Shown here: piece after piece, positions 17,779 through 25,261 of the stretch
Numbering within the stretch: the stretch's first letter is position 1
Layout: every line of letters begins with the position of its first letter
IMG/VR virus record: IMGVR_UViG_3300042387_000502
Coordinates: 1 to 54,071 of that record
DNA length: 54,071 nt
Origin: a virus
Strand: one strand, 5' to 3'
Program-made: the position numbers and the translations under genes
Notes under the pieces: model-generated
What the model saw: the letters and a program-made list of their open reading frames with translations, nothing else
The model's database searches: none
What the model was told of the DNA's origin: nothing

Positions 17779-18684
17779 ATGAAGTCATTAGTTACTGGAG
17801 GTGCTGGATTTATAGGGTCTCATATTGTTGATAGGTTACTAGATCTAGGGCATGAGGTTGTATGCATAGATAATGAAAGTGCTGTATCAAATGAAAAGTT
17901 CTATTGGAATAACGAAGCAAATAACTATAAATATGATATATGCGATTATAATTTAATTGAACCATTGTTTAAAAATGTAGACTGTGTATTCCATTTAGCT
18001 TCAGATGCTAGAATTCAAATTGCTATACAAAATCCAAGAAAATCAATGCACATTAATGCTGTTGGAACATTTAATATTTTAGAGGCATCTAGAGAAAACA
18101 ATGTAAAACGTGTTATATATTCAAGCACATCATCTTCATATGGCAAAAAAAATACTTTACCAAATATTGAATCTCAAAATCCAGACCCATTAACCACCTA
18201 TTCATCAGCTAAAATATTTGGAGAAAACTTAATGAAGGTGTATTTTAATTTGTATGGGCTAGAAACTATTTCTTTAAGATATTTTAATGTGTACGGAGAA
18301 AGGCATCCATTAAAAGGACAGTATGCTCCAGTAGTTGGTTTATTTTTAAAACAATTTAAAGAAGGATTACCATTAACTATAGTTGGAGATGGAACTCAAA
18401 AAAGAGATTTTACATATATTAAAGATGCAGTAGAGGCTAATATATTAGCAGCTAACTCTGACAATCAATCTATATTTGGGGAAACATATAATATTGGTAC
18501 TGGTAAAAATATATCTATATTAGATATTGCCAAAACTATATGCAATAATGTACAATACATAGAAGATAGGCCAGGTGAAGTTAAAGAGACGTTGGCGGAT
18601 AACAACAAAGCAAAAAATGATTTTGGCTGGGAACCAAAACATGAACTATTAGAATGGATCTATAATGCTAAAGCCAGTATTTAA
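17779..18684 (+). CDS. NAD-dependent sugar epimerase/dehydratase (GalE-like SDR)
   Basis: 301 residues. Rossmann GGAGFIGS at 7-14, SSTSSSYG at ~115-122, catalytic Y141xxxK145, and RYFNVYGERHP, all typical of extended SDR sugar epimerases. Completes the NDP-sugar supply. Its end overlaps the next gene by 20 bases. Confidence 0.85.
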   Translation: MKSLVTGGAGFIGSHIVDRLLDLGHEVVCIDNESAVSNEKFYWNNEANNYKYDICDYNLIEPLFKNVDCVFHLASDARIQIAIQNPRKSMHINAVGTFNILEASRENNVKRVIYSSTSSSYGKKNTLPNIESQNPDPLTTYSSAKIFGENLMKVYFNLYGLETISLRYFNVYGERHPLKGQYAPVVGLFLKQFKEGLPLTIVGDGTQKRDFTYIKDAVEANILAANSDNQSIFGETYNIGTGKNISILDIAKTICNNVQYIEDRPGEVKETLADNNKAKNDFGWEPKHELLEWIYNAKASI

Positions 18685-18988
18685 AGATGTAAAAGAATTT
18701 AGATATGAAGACCTATACTTACATGCAGTCAGTGCCCCAGCGGGAAATAAAATATTAAATTCTTGTTTAGAAATTGCTCAAATGTTAATTGAAAAAAATA
18801 TATCCTATGGCAATTCAGCCCTAGAGCCAATTAGAATATTTTCAACGGCGGACTCAACAGAACAATTAAAGGTAAGAATTGATGATAAATTAAATAGGGT
18901 AAAGAATAATAAAGGATTTGCTGGAGATAATGATATAGATGACCTAATAGGCTATCTAATATTATATAAAATAGCCAAATCTAATTGA
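18665..18988 (+). CDS. Nucleotide-modification-associated domain-like protein (DUF1599/Nmad1-like)
   Basis: 107 residues. The pattern SYGNSALEPIRIFS, then VRIDDKLNRVKN, then DDLIGYLILYKIA matches my memory of the Nmad1/DUF1599 family linked to modified-nucleotide metabolism in phages. Here it sits between sugar genes and terminase. Family assignment from memory. Confidence 0.55.
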   Translation: MLKPVFKDVKEFRYEDLYLHAVSAPAGNKILNSCLEIAQMLIEKNISYGNSALEPIRIFSTADSTEQLKVRIDDKLNRVKNNKGFAGDNDIDDLIGYLILYKIAKSN

Positions 18989-19013
18989 CTTTTTAGTCAA
19001 CTAGAATTATAAT
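18985..19013 (+). promoter_or_regulatory. Leaderless promoter of the packaging genes
   Basis: TTGACT (18985-18990, containing the preceding stop TGA), 17-base spacer, TATAAT (19008-19013). The ATG at 19022 lies 8 bases after the -10 box and no Shine-Dalgarno is present. Confidence 0.7.
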
Positions 19014-19021
19014 ACACATAT

Positions 19022-19555
19022 ATGGAAATTGAATTATCAGATCATTTTGATCGCATGAATAAAGTTGTTGCCGAACTTTTAAAGGGCAATAATCCGACCC
19101 AGATTGCCTCTCTGACGGGCTATAAGCGGTCAGACGTAGTAGAACTTATAGACGAGTGGAAAACTGTCGTATACAACGATACAAGCTCTAAGGAACGGGC
19201 CAAAGAGGCTATCTCAGGAGCTGATCAACATTACTCTATGTTAATTAAAGAGGCATGGAAAACAGTGGAAGATGCAGATCAGGCAGGTCAATTAAATGTT
19301 AAGGCTAACGCTCTTAAATTGATTTCAGATATTGAAACAAAAAGAATTACTATGCTTAAAGAAGTTGGTTTATTAGATAATGCCGAAATGGCAGCACAAA
19401 TTGCAGAAACAGAGCACAAGCAAGACATTCTGGTTAAAATATTAAAAGAGGTTACAGCCTCTTGTCCAAAATGTAAAATGGATGTAGCAAGAAGGCTATC
19501 ACAAATTACAGGAATTGTAGAACCAGTTGTAATAAATTCTGAAGAGGTAGTCTAA
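19022..19555 (+). CDS. Candidate small terminase subunit
   Basis: 177 residues. N-terminal HTH (NPTQIASLTGYKRSDVVELI), then long helices for oligomerisation and a CPKC near the C-terminus. HTH plus coiled helices one gene before TerL is the usual TerS layout. It would recognise phage DNA for packaging. The call is by architecture and position. Confidence 0.65.
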   Translation: MEIELSDHFDRMNKVVAELLKGNNPTQIASLTGYKRSDVVELIDEWKTVVYNDTSSKERAKEAISGADQHYSMLIKEAWKTVEDADQAGQLNVKANALKLISDIETKRITMLKEVGLLDNAEMAAQIAETEHKQDILVKILKEVTASCPKCKMDVARRLSQITGIVEPVVINSEEVV

Positions 19556-20136
19556 TGTTTGATAAAACCAATTTTGAAAAACTTGGAGAAGACATATACG
19601 TATATCATAATTTTGCAACAGATAATGAATGCGATAGGATTATACATTACTCTAATTTAATAGAAGAAGATCTCTGGCACGACAATTTTAGTTTCTATAC
19701 ATCAGATATTTCTATAACTACAATTTCTGAAATAAAAAAAAGATTAAGCTATCTTTTAAATGATAATATTTTTTTAAATGAAAATAATGGATTAATAAGA
19801 ATGCAAAAAGGGCAGTCGTGGGGCCTGCATTCAGATAATCACGACTTTTTACAATTAAGAGAAAAGGCGTCTTTATACAAAGAAGGTGATGTTTTTCATT
19901 TTGAAAAAAATAATTTGTATGGATTAATAATATATTTTAATGATTTTGAAGGTGGTGAAGTTTATTATCCAAATCAAAATATAGAATATAAACCTAAAAA
20001 AGGAGATTTGCTTATACACAGCGCAGAAGAACATTGTTTGCATGGGGTAAAAGAAGTAAAAAGTAAAGTGAGGTACTCACATTCAAGCAATCTGTATAAT
20101 TATATAAAAGTTCCAAGGAAATACAATGTCATTTAA
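19555..20136 (+). CDS. 2-oxoglutarate/Fe(II) oxygenase (prolyl-hydroxylase-like)
   Basis: 193 residues. Facial triad H92-S-D94 and H163, with R173 for 2-oxoglutarate. The core YFNDFEGGEVYYP and KPKKGDLLIHSA are P4H-type strands. Shares one base with the terminase small subunit and overlaps TerL by 11 bases, so it is expressed with packaging proteins; a virion-protein substrate is a reasonable guess. Confidence 0.8.
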   Translation: MFDKTNFEKLGEDIYVYHNFATDNECDRIIHYSNLIEEDLWHDNFSFYTSDISITTISEIKKRLSYLLNDNIFLNENNGLIRMQKGQSWGLHSDNHDFLQLREKASLYKEGDVFHFEKNNLYGLIIYFNDFEGGEVYYPNQNIEYKPKKGDLLIHSAEEHCLHGVKEVKSKVRYSHSSNLYNYIKVPRKYNVI

Positions 20137-21925
20137 CTTTTCCGATATAATAGATATTTTAGATAATGAAGAGTTTGAAGAAAGACCAGTAGACCTACAA
20201 ACTTTTGTTACAAACCCTAATTACTTAGCCTTACCACCACTTTCAAATTATCAATATACACTAATTGAAAAGTCATCTCAAATATATAAAGAGTCTACAT
20301 TAATTAAATTATTTGGAGAAGAAGAAGGCTCTAGAATATTTAAGCAAACAGCCAACGAAGTAATTGCTCAACTTGGCAAAGGTTCTGGCAAAGACTACTG
20401 CTCAACAATTGCAACAGCTTATATTGTGTATTTGTTATTATGCCTGAAGGACCCAGCGTCATATTATGGGAAACCACCAGGAGATGCAATCGATATTTTA
20501 AATATTGCTATTAACGCACAACAAGCAAACAATGTTTTCTTTAAAGGTTTTAAGACACGTATTGAAAAGTCTCCATGGTTTACTGGAAAATACACAGACA
20601 AAGCTTCTGAAATGAAATTTGATAAATCTATTACAGTTCATTCTGGTCACTCTGAGCGTGAAGCTTGGGAAGGGTATAACGTTATTGTTGTTATCCTTGA
20701 TGAGATTTCAGGTTTTGCTACAGAGAATACAACTGGACATGATCAAGCTAAAACTGCAGATGCTATATACGAAATGTACAGAGCATCAGTAGACTCACGT
20801 TTCCCAGATTTTGGCAAAGTAATATTACTTTCTTTTCCAAGATTTAAAAATGATCCAATACAAAAATTTTACGAATCTGTTATTGCTGAAAAAGAAACTA
20901 TAGTAAGAAGCCATAATTTTAAAATGGATCTCGATCTCCCAGACGGAACTGAAGGTAATGAGTTTGTAGTTGAATGGGAAGAAGACCATATTCTTTCTTA
21001 TTCTATTCCAAAAGTATATGCATTAAAACGTCCGACCTGGGAAATTAATCCAACTAGAAGCATTGATGATTTTAAAGTAGCATTTTATAAAAACTCTATG
21101 GATGCATTAGGAAGGTTTGCTTGCATGCCGTCAGACGCAGTAGATGCATTTTTTAAATCAAGAGAAAAAATAGAAACAGCATTTAATAACACAGCAGTTG
21201 CTATTGATCAATTTGGAAGATTTGAAAATTGGTTCGCACCAGACCCAGATAAAGAATATTTTATACACGTAGACCTTGCACAAAAGCATGACCATTGTGC
21301 AGTTTCTTTAGCACATGTTCAAAAATGGGTTAATGTAAAAGTAAGTGATACTTATACACAGCCAGCACCAATAGTAGAAGTAGATGCAGTAAGATTTTGG
21401 ACCCCAACACCAGATAAGTCTGTAGACTTTACAGAAGTAAAAGATTACATATTGTCTTTAAGAACAAAAGGATTTAAAATAAGACTATGTACTTTTGACA
21501 GATGGAATTCTCACGATATGATGCAACAACTAAAACAATACGGCATCAATACAGAAATTCTATCTGTCGCTAAAAAACACTACGACGATATGGCGATGAT
21601 AGTTTTAGAAGAAAGACTAAAAGGGCCACACATTCCTTTACTTATAGATGAATTATTGCAATTAAAAATTATGAGAGATAAGGTAGACCACCCAAGAAAA
21701 GGATCAAAAGACTTGGCAGATGCTGTCTGTGGATCAATATTTAATGCAATACGTGGAACTAGATTTGATTCAAATGAAGAAATTAACATACACACATACG
21801 AATCAATGTCTTATGATAATGATTTTAGTAAGGATAACCCAGACGTATCTTCAGTAAATATGATAAGGGCACCAAGAATGCCAAATGAACTTAAAGACGC
21901 AATGGATAGGATGATGGTAATATGA
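20126..21925 (+). CDS. terL: Terminase large subunit
   Basis: 599 residues. ATPase: Walker A GKGSGKD (84-90), Walker B VVILDEIS (~189-196). Nuclease: FIHVDLAQKHDH, CTFDRWN, and KDLADAVCG carrying the acidic residues of the RNase H fold. Powers DNA packaging and cuts concatemers. Full length. Confidence 0.9.
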   Translation: MSFNFSDIIDILDNEEFEERPVDLQTFVTNPNYLALPPLSNYQYTLIEKSSQIYKESTLIKLFGEEEGSRIFKQTANEVIAQLGKGSGKDYCSTIATAYIVYLLLCLKDPASYYGKPPGDAIDILNIAINAQQANNVFFKGFKTRIEKSPWFTGKYTDKASEMKFDKSITVHSGHSEREAWEGYNVIVVILDEISGFATENTTGHDQAKTADAIYEMYRASVDSRFPDFGKVILLSFPRFKNDPIQKFYESVIAEKETIVRSHNFKMDLDLPDGTEGNEFVVEWEEDHILSYSIPKVYALKRPTWEINPTRSIDDFKVAFYKNSMDALGRFACMPSDAVDAFFKSREKIETAFNNTAVAIDQFGRFENWFAPDPDKEYFIHVDLAQKHDHCAVSLAHVQKWVNVKVSDTYTQPAPIVEVDAVRFWTPTPDKSVDFTEVKDYILSLRTKGFKIRLCTFDRWNSHDMMQQLKQYGINTEILSVAKKHYDDMAMIVLEERLKGPHIPLLIDELLQLKIMRDKVDHPRKGSKDLADAVCGSIFNAIRGTRFDSNEEINIHTYESMSYDNDFSKDNPDVSSVNMIRAPRMPNELKDAMDRMMVI

Positions 21926-22167
21926 GTATATATCAAGAAAAAGCTAAAGAGTGTAAATGTTGTGGAAAACATGTTCCTCTACCAACAGTTTTAAAAGAGT
22001 ATAATGGTCTTATGATTTGTCCAACAACATTTTCAAATATAATAGAGTATACAAGAATATGGAATGCAATTGGATCAAGACCACCTGGAAATGTTAGAAA
22101 GCATTTTTCTGAGTATGTCCAGCAAATTGTAGAAGCAAATATTTCTGGGGGTAAAAATGCTATCTAA
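21922..22167 (+). CDS. Small Cys-containing protein
   Basis: 81 residues; C11-x-C13-C14 (CKCCGKHV) and a later Cys (MICP) may bind zinc. ATGA overlap with terL and 11-base overlap with the next oxygenase. Unknown. Confidence 0.6.
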   Translation: MSIYQEKAKECKCCGKHVPLPTVLKEYNGLMICPTTFSNIIEYTRIWNAIGSRPPGNVRKHFSEYVQQIVEANISGGKNAI

Positions 22168-22801
22168 ATTTATTAAAAATGGATATAGTGCTAGATATGT
22201 AATAGATGAAGTAATATTAGTAGATGATTTTTTAAAAAAAGAAGAAATAGAAACTTTGCTTAAAGTTGCTGAATCTACTGATGATGATGGGTGGAGAGTA
22301 GAGTATTTAGCAAATTTAAAAAGATTTTGTTTAACAAAATTTGGTAGAGATGATGTAGATAATTTAGTTAAAGAGGGCAAATTTGAAGTAACAGATAATT
22401 GGGCAGATAAAATAATAAGTACAAACTCTTTAGATGAAAGACATGTAATTACTCAAAGACTTAAAGATATTTTAAAAGATTTTCCAGAGCTAGATATCCC
22501 AGGATTTGGAAGTATTCAAAGACAATATGATGGGGTTCCATTAAAAGAACATACAGATGTACACACAGATCCATCAATACAATATGCATCTATTATTTAT
22601 TTAAATGATAACTATAATGGTGGAGAATTTTATTTTGTGCACAAAGAATTTCAAATAAAGCCAAAACCTGGTTCACTTTTAATATTTCCTGGAACAGAAG
22701 AATTTAGGCATGGAGTAAAAGCACCAGAGGCTGGCCCAATGAGATATGTTTTGCCTGGATTTATTCATACAAAAGATTTTTATAAGCATAATAAATTTTA
22801 A
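22157..22801 (+). CDS. 2-oxoglutarate/Fe(II) oxygenase
   Basis: 214 residues. Two overlapping HxD candidates (H132-T-D134, H136-T-D138), distal H185, 2-oxoglutarate-binding R196. YLNDNYNGGEFYF and KPKPGSLLIFPG are the conserved double-stranded beta-helix segments. Second of eight oxygenase-like genes. Ends just before the tRNA promoter. Confidence 0.82.
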   Translation: MLSKFIKNGYSARYVIDEVILVDDFLKKEEIETLLKVAESTDDDGWRVEYLANLKRFCLTKFGRDDVDNLVKEGKFEVTDNWADKIISTNSLDERHVITQRLKDILKDFPELDIPGFGSIQRQYDGVPLKEHTDVHTDPSIQYASIIYLNDNYNGGEFYFVHKEFQIKPKPGSLLIFPGTEEFRHGVKAPEAGPMRYVLPGFIHTKDFYKHNKF

Positions 22802-22805
22802 GCTA

Positions 22806-22834
22806 TTGACCTACTCAGATATAATATATATAAT
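22806..22834 (+). promoter_or_regulatory. Promoter of tRNA-Met
   Basis: TTGACC (22806-22811), 17-base spacer, TATAAT (22829-22834); a second TATAAT at 22820-22825 lacks a well-placed -35. Start site near 22841, 7 bases before the tRNA. Confidence 0.65.
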
Positions 22835-22847
22835 ATATTAATTATGA

Positions 22848-22921
22848 GCAACAGTAGCTTAGTTGGTTAAAGCCCCGAACTCATAATTCGGTAATCGTAG
22901 GTTCAAGTCCTACCTGTTGCA
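22848..22921 (+). tRNA. tRNA-Met (anticodon CAT)
   Basis: 74 bases. Acceptor GCAACAG / CTGTTGC, D arm with AGTTGGTTAA, anticodon stem CCGAA / TTCGG around loop CTCATAA (CAT at 22882-22884), T arm GGTTCAAGTCC. No encoded CCA. CAT could also be a lysidine-modified Ile tRNA. It is followed directly by a ribosome binding site and gene, suggesting a joint transcript. Confidence 0.92.
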
Positions 22922-22933
22922 CAAGGAGATGCT

Positions 22934-23227
22934 GTGGAAGAGTCTGAAGATAATGATCTATTTAATTACTATATGGAAATTGGCGCAATAGAATTGTCTG
23001 GTATAGATGAATCTGGAGAAATAGTTTTTAAAGTTACAGATACGGCAAAAGATATGGCACCAGAGTTATGGAAAGCACATACCGATTACGTAGATGATAC
23101 ATTACTAGAATTGTACAGCAAGGATTTGATATCTGTAGAGTACGATGAAAATTTACAAGCAACAATTAGTTTAACGGAAGAAGCTCAAAGAATCATTGAA
23201 GACAAAGGGATTATGCCACTTGAATAA
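22934..23227 (+). CDS. Small acidic phage protein
   Basis: 97 residues, GTG start preceded by AAGGAG 5 bases upstream, which begins in the tRNA 3' flank. Very acidic with an alpha/beta pattern and a winged-helix-like end (DLISVEYDENLQATISLTEE). Unknown. Confidence 0.65.
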   Translation: MEESEDNDLFNYYMEIGAIELSGIDESGEIVFKVTDTAKDMAPELWKAHTDYVDDTLLELYSKDLISVEYDENLQATISLTEEAQRIIEDKGIMPLE

Positions 23228-23232
23228 TATGG

Positions 23233-23294
23233 TACAATATATATAGGTCGCCGAATGGGACCTAATTTAACTTATTCGCTTGAAGGAGGAATAA
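23233..23294 (+). promoter_or_regulatory. Promoter and structured leader of hsp20
   Basis: TACAAT (23233-23238); TAGGTC/GACCTA hairpin (23244-23249, 23259-23264) at the predicted 5' end; then TTATTC (23272-23277) complementary to GAATAA (23289-23294), with the GGAGG ribosome binding site at the loop/stem edge. Confidence 0.5.
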
Positions 23295-23295
23295 A

Positions 23296-23712
23296 ATGGT
23301 AACAACATTCCCTATGGATCTTTTTAATGATCCATTTTTTATTGGTTTTGGGAGAAACCTAGAACGAATCACATCTAATAAAGATCTATTTGCAACTAAC
23401 TATCCGCCACATAATTTAATTAAAATTGATGAGGATAATTTTAGAATTGAACTTGCAGTCGCAGGATTTTCTAAACAAGATATTTCAATAGATCTATTAC
23501 AAAATGAACTTAGGGTATTCGGAGATAAAGAAGAAACTGAAAATAATTCTTTTGTACATAAAGGAATTGCATCACGTAATTTTCAAAAATTTTTTGCTCT
23601 TGGAGAATACATTGAAGTTGTTGAGGCTGAAATGAAAGATGGCCTACTTGTGATTTCTTTAAAGAGAAATACTCCAGAAGCCCAAAAGCCAAAGACAATC
23701 AAAATAAAATAA
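23296..23712 (+). CDS. Hsp20-family small heat-shock protein
   Basis: 138 residues with an alpha-crystallin domain: NFRIELAVAGFSKQDISIDL, ELRVFGDKEE, SRNFQKFFALGEYIEV, then MKDGLLVISL and a C-terminal IKIK anchor. ATP-independent holdase; in phages thought to assist capsid assembly. Strong GGAGG ribosome binding site, possibly masked by the leader. Confidence 0.88.
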   Translation: MVTTFPMDLFNDPFFIGFGRNLERITSNKDLFATNYPPHNLIKIDEDNFRIELAVAGFSKQDISIDLLQNELRVFGDKEETENNSFVHKGIASRNFQKFFALGEYIEVVEAEMKDGLLVISLKRNTPEAQKPKTIKIK

Positions 23713-23714
23713 GA

Positions 23715-23815
23715 TATAATAGAAGTCTGCACCCCGTCACTGGGGAGTCGCAGGCTGTTCGGGTTGCTACCCGAAGGATACACCTGAGCATGTGTATAAA
23801 CTGCTCTCTAACATT
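23715..23815 (+). ncRNA. Structured leader RNA, riboswitch- or attenuator-like candidate
   Basis: TATAAT at 23715-23720 is followed by three clear hairpins: TCTGC..CCCC/GGGG..GCAGG (23726-23754), a perfect 7-bp TTCGGGT/ACCCGAA (23758-23775) and ATACAC/GTGTAT (23778-23797). GAGCA (23786-23790) can instead pair with TGCTC (23802-23806), breaking the third hairpin, and CAGG (23751-23754) could pair with its loop CCTG. It ends just before AAGGA and the ATG of 23824. I do not recognise a known class. Confidence 0.55.
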
Positions 23816-23823
23816 AAGGAACT

Positions 23824-24603
23824 ATGTTTAACTTTCATTGGCTTGCTAGAGAAAACTATTCTATAAAAAATTTAATTGAATTGTCTAATGAACTAGAATC
23901 AGTGGGATACTATTCTGTTTTATTAACATATAACTCAAAAACACCAGATTCTTTTATTAAAATTCCACATATTATTAATAAAACTCATAAACTTAAATAT
24001 ATGATTGCAATAAGGCCACACGCAATAAGTCCAGAGTATTTAAAAATGCAGTGTGATGGATTTTATGAAATACAGCCAAATAGATTAATTATAAATTTTG
24101 TAGCTGGAGATTTACTTCAAGATGAAGATGTGCCAATTCCAACTGTAGATAGAATTAATAGTTTTATGGATTTAGAATCAAGAAGAAATCATTTAAATAT
24201 TTTTTTAGAAATATTTAAAAGCTTGCCAGGTGAAAAACCAGAAATAGCGGTTAGCGGATCTTCTGACCAGATACTAAATTCAGCCGAGCAACACTCAGAT
24301 ATTTTAATAACTGAGCTATCTCAATATATAAACAAAGGACTATCAAGTAAAAATATAAACAAAACGGTAGTTAAAATTAATGTATGCATTAGAGATACTC
24401 AAAAAGAAATAGATGAAATTATTAAAAATAAAACAATTCAAGGTCTAGACCCCGAATATTCTGGAACTAAAGATAAAGTTATGTCAAGTATATTAAAACT
24501 GCAAAATATTGGAATAAAGGATATAATGGTATCTGCAGGATTTGGAGATTTACAAAAATATAGAATACATGATTTGGTAAAAACAATAAAGGAGATAAAG
24601 TAA
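23824..24603 (+). CDS. Luciferase-like (LLM-class) flavin monooxygenase homologue
   Basis: 259 residues in a TIM-barrel layout: FNFHWLARENYSIKNLIELS, then ELESVGYYSVLL, KYMIAIRPHAISPEYLKMQC, and later EIAVSGSSDQ and DIMVSAG. This is the bacterial luciferase superfamily (F420 or FMN dependent). Substrate unknown; rare in phages. Stop overlaps the next ATG by one base. Confidence 0.65.
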   Translation: MFNFHWLARENYSIKNLIELSNELESVGYYSVLLTYNSKTPDSFIKIPHIINKTHKLKYMIAIRPHAISPEYLKMQCDGFYEIQPNRLIINFVAGDLLQDEDVPIPTVDRINSFMDLESRRNHLNIFLEIFKSLPGEKPEIAVSGSSDQILNSAEQHSDILITELSQYINKGLSSKNINKTVVKINVCIRDTQKEIDEIIKNKTIQGLDPEYSGTKDKVMSSILKLQNIGIKDIMVSAGFGDLQKYRIHDLVKTIKEIK

Positions 24604-25007
24604 TGTTTGAATATTATGTTAAAAAGGTAAGTAAAGTTGTTGACGGAGACACTATTGATGTAGATATTGATCTTGGTTTTAATATATCATTTAGCTCAAG
24701 AGTAAGGTTAGCAGGAATCGATACTCCTGAAAGCCGCACCACAGACAAAATAGAAAAAGCGTTAGGTCTTGAATCTAAAGAATATTTAAAGAAAGCAATT
24801 GATTCCTCTAAAACTGTTGTAATTAAAACAGAAAAAATGGACTCATCAGAAAAGTATGGACGCATCCTTGGATGGGTATTTTTAGACGGATCAGAAGTTT
24901 CAATAAATCAAAAAATGATTAACGAAGGATATGCTTGGGGATACATGGGGGAGACTAAAGTAAAAGATTTTGATGCTTTAGCAAAACAAAGAGCAAAGAA
25001 GAAGTAA
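24603..25007 (+). CDS. Staphylococcal-nuclease-like thermonuclease
   Basis: 134 residues. VVDGDTIDV, VRLAGIDTPE and KYGRILGWVF give the Asp/Arg/Glu active site of the SNase fold, and INQKMINEGYAW is the conserved C-terminal helix. No signal peptide, so intracellular; may degrade host nucleic acid. Confidence 0.88.
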   Translation: MFEYYVKKVSKVVDGDTIDVDIDLGFNISFSSRVRLAGIDTPESRTTDKIEKALGLESKEYLKKAIDSSKTVVIKTEKMDSSEKYGRILGWVFLDGSEVSINQKMINEGYAWGYMGETKVKDFDALAKQRAKKK

Positions 25008-25190
25008 ATGCCAATATATGAATACTCATGTGTAACATGTGACAAATCATTAGAGATTACTCGAAAGTTTGATGAAACAGAAGTTGTACCACCTTGCCCT
25101 TCTTGCGGATATGGAATGGTAAGATCATATGGAACAGTTGGAATACAATTCAAAGGAAATGGTTTTTACAAAACAGATAATCCTAAGTAA
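25008..25190 (+). CDS. FmdB-like zinc-ribbon protein
   Basis: 60 residues. MPIYEYSCVTCDKSLE...PPCPSCG is the canonical FmdB start with two CxxC knuckles. Usually annotated as regulatory, function undefined. Begins directly after the nuclease stop. Confidence 0.85.
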   Translation: MPIYEYSCVTCDKSLEITRKFDETEVVPPCPSCGYGMVRSYGTVGIQFKGNGFYKTDNPK

Positions 25191-25215
25191 CTAAGACTAT
25201 TTAAATAAACAAACA

Positions 25216-25249
25216 TGATATAATCTCTATGTAACAAAAATTTTGTTAC
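25216..25249 (+). promoter_or_regulatory. Extended -10 promoter with perfect inverted repeat at the transcript start
   Basis: TGATATAAT (25216-25224); GTAACAAAA (25231-25239) and TTTTGTTAC (25241-25249) form a 9-bp perfect inverted repeat around one A, beginning at the expected +1. Either an operator or a 5' stabilising hairpin for the large secreted-protein mRNA. Confidence 0.6.
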
Positions 25250-25261
25250 TTGGAGATCCAA

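Noticed and set aside
23715-23815. Structured leader as a tRNA
   Set aside because: No T-arm consensus GGTTCAA and no closing acceptor stem.
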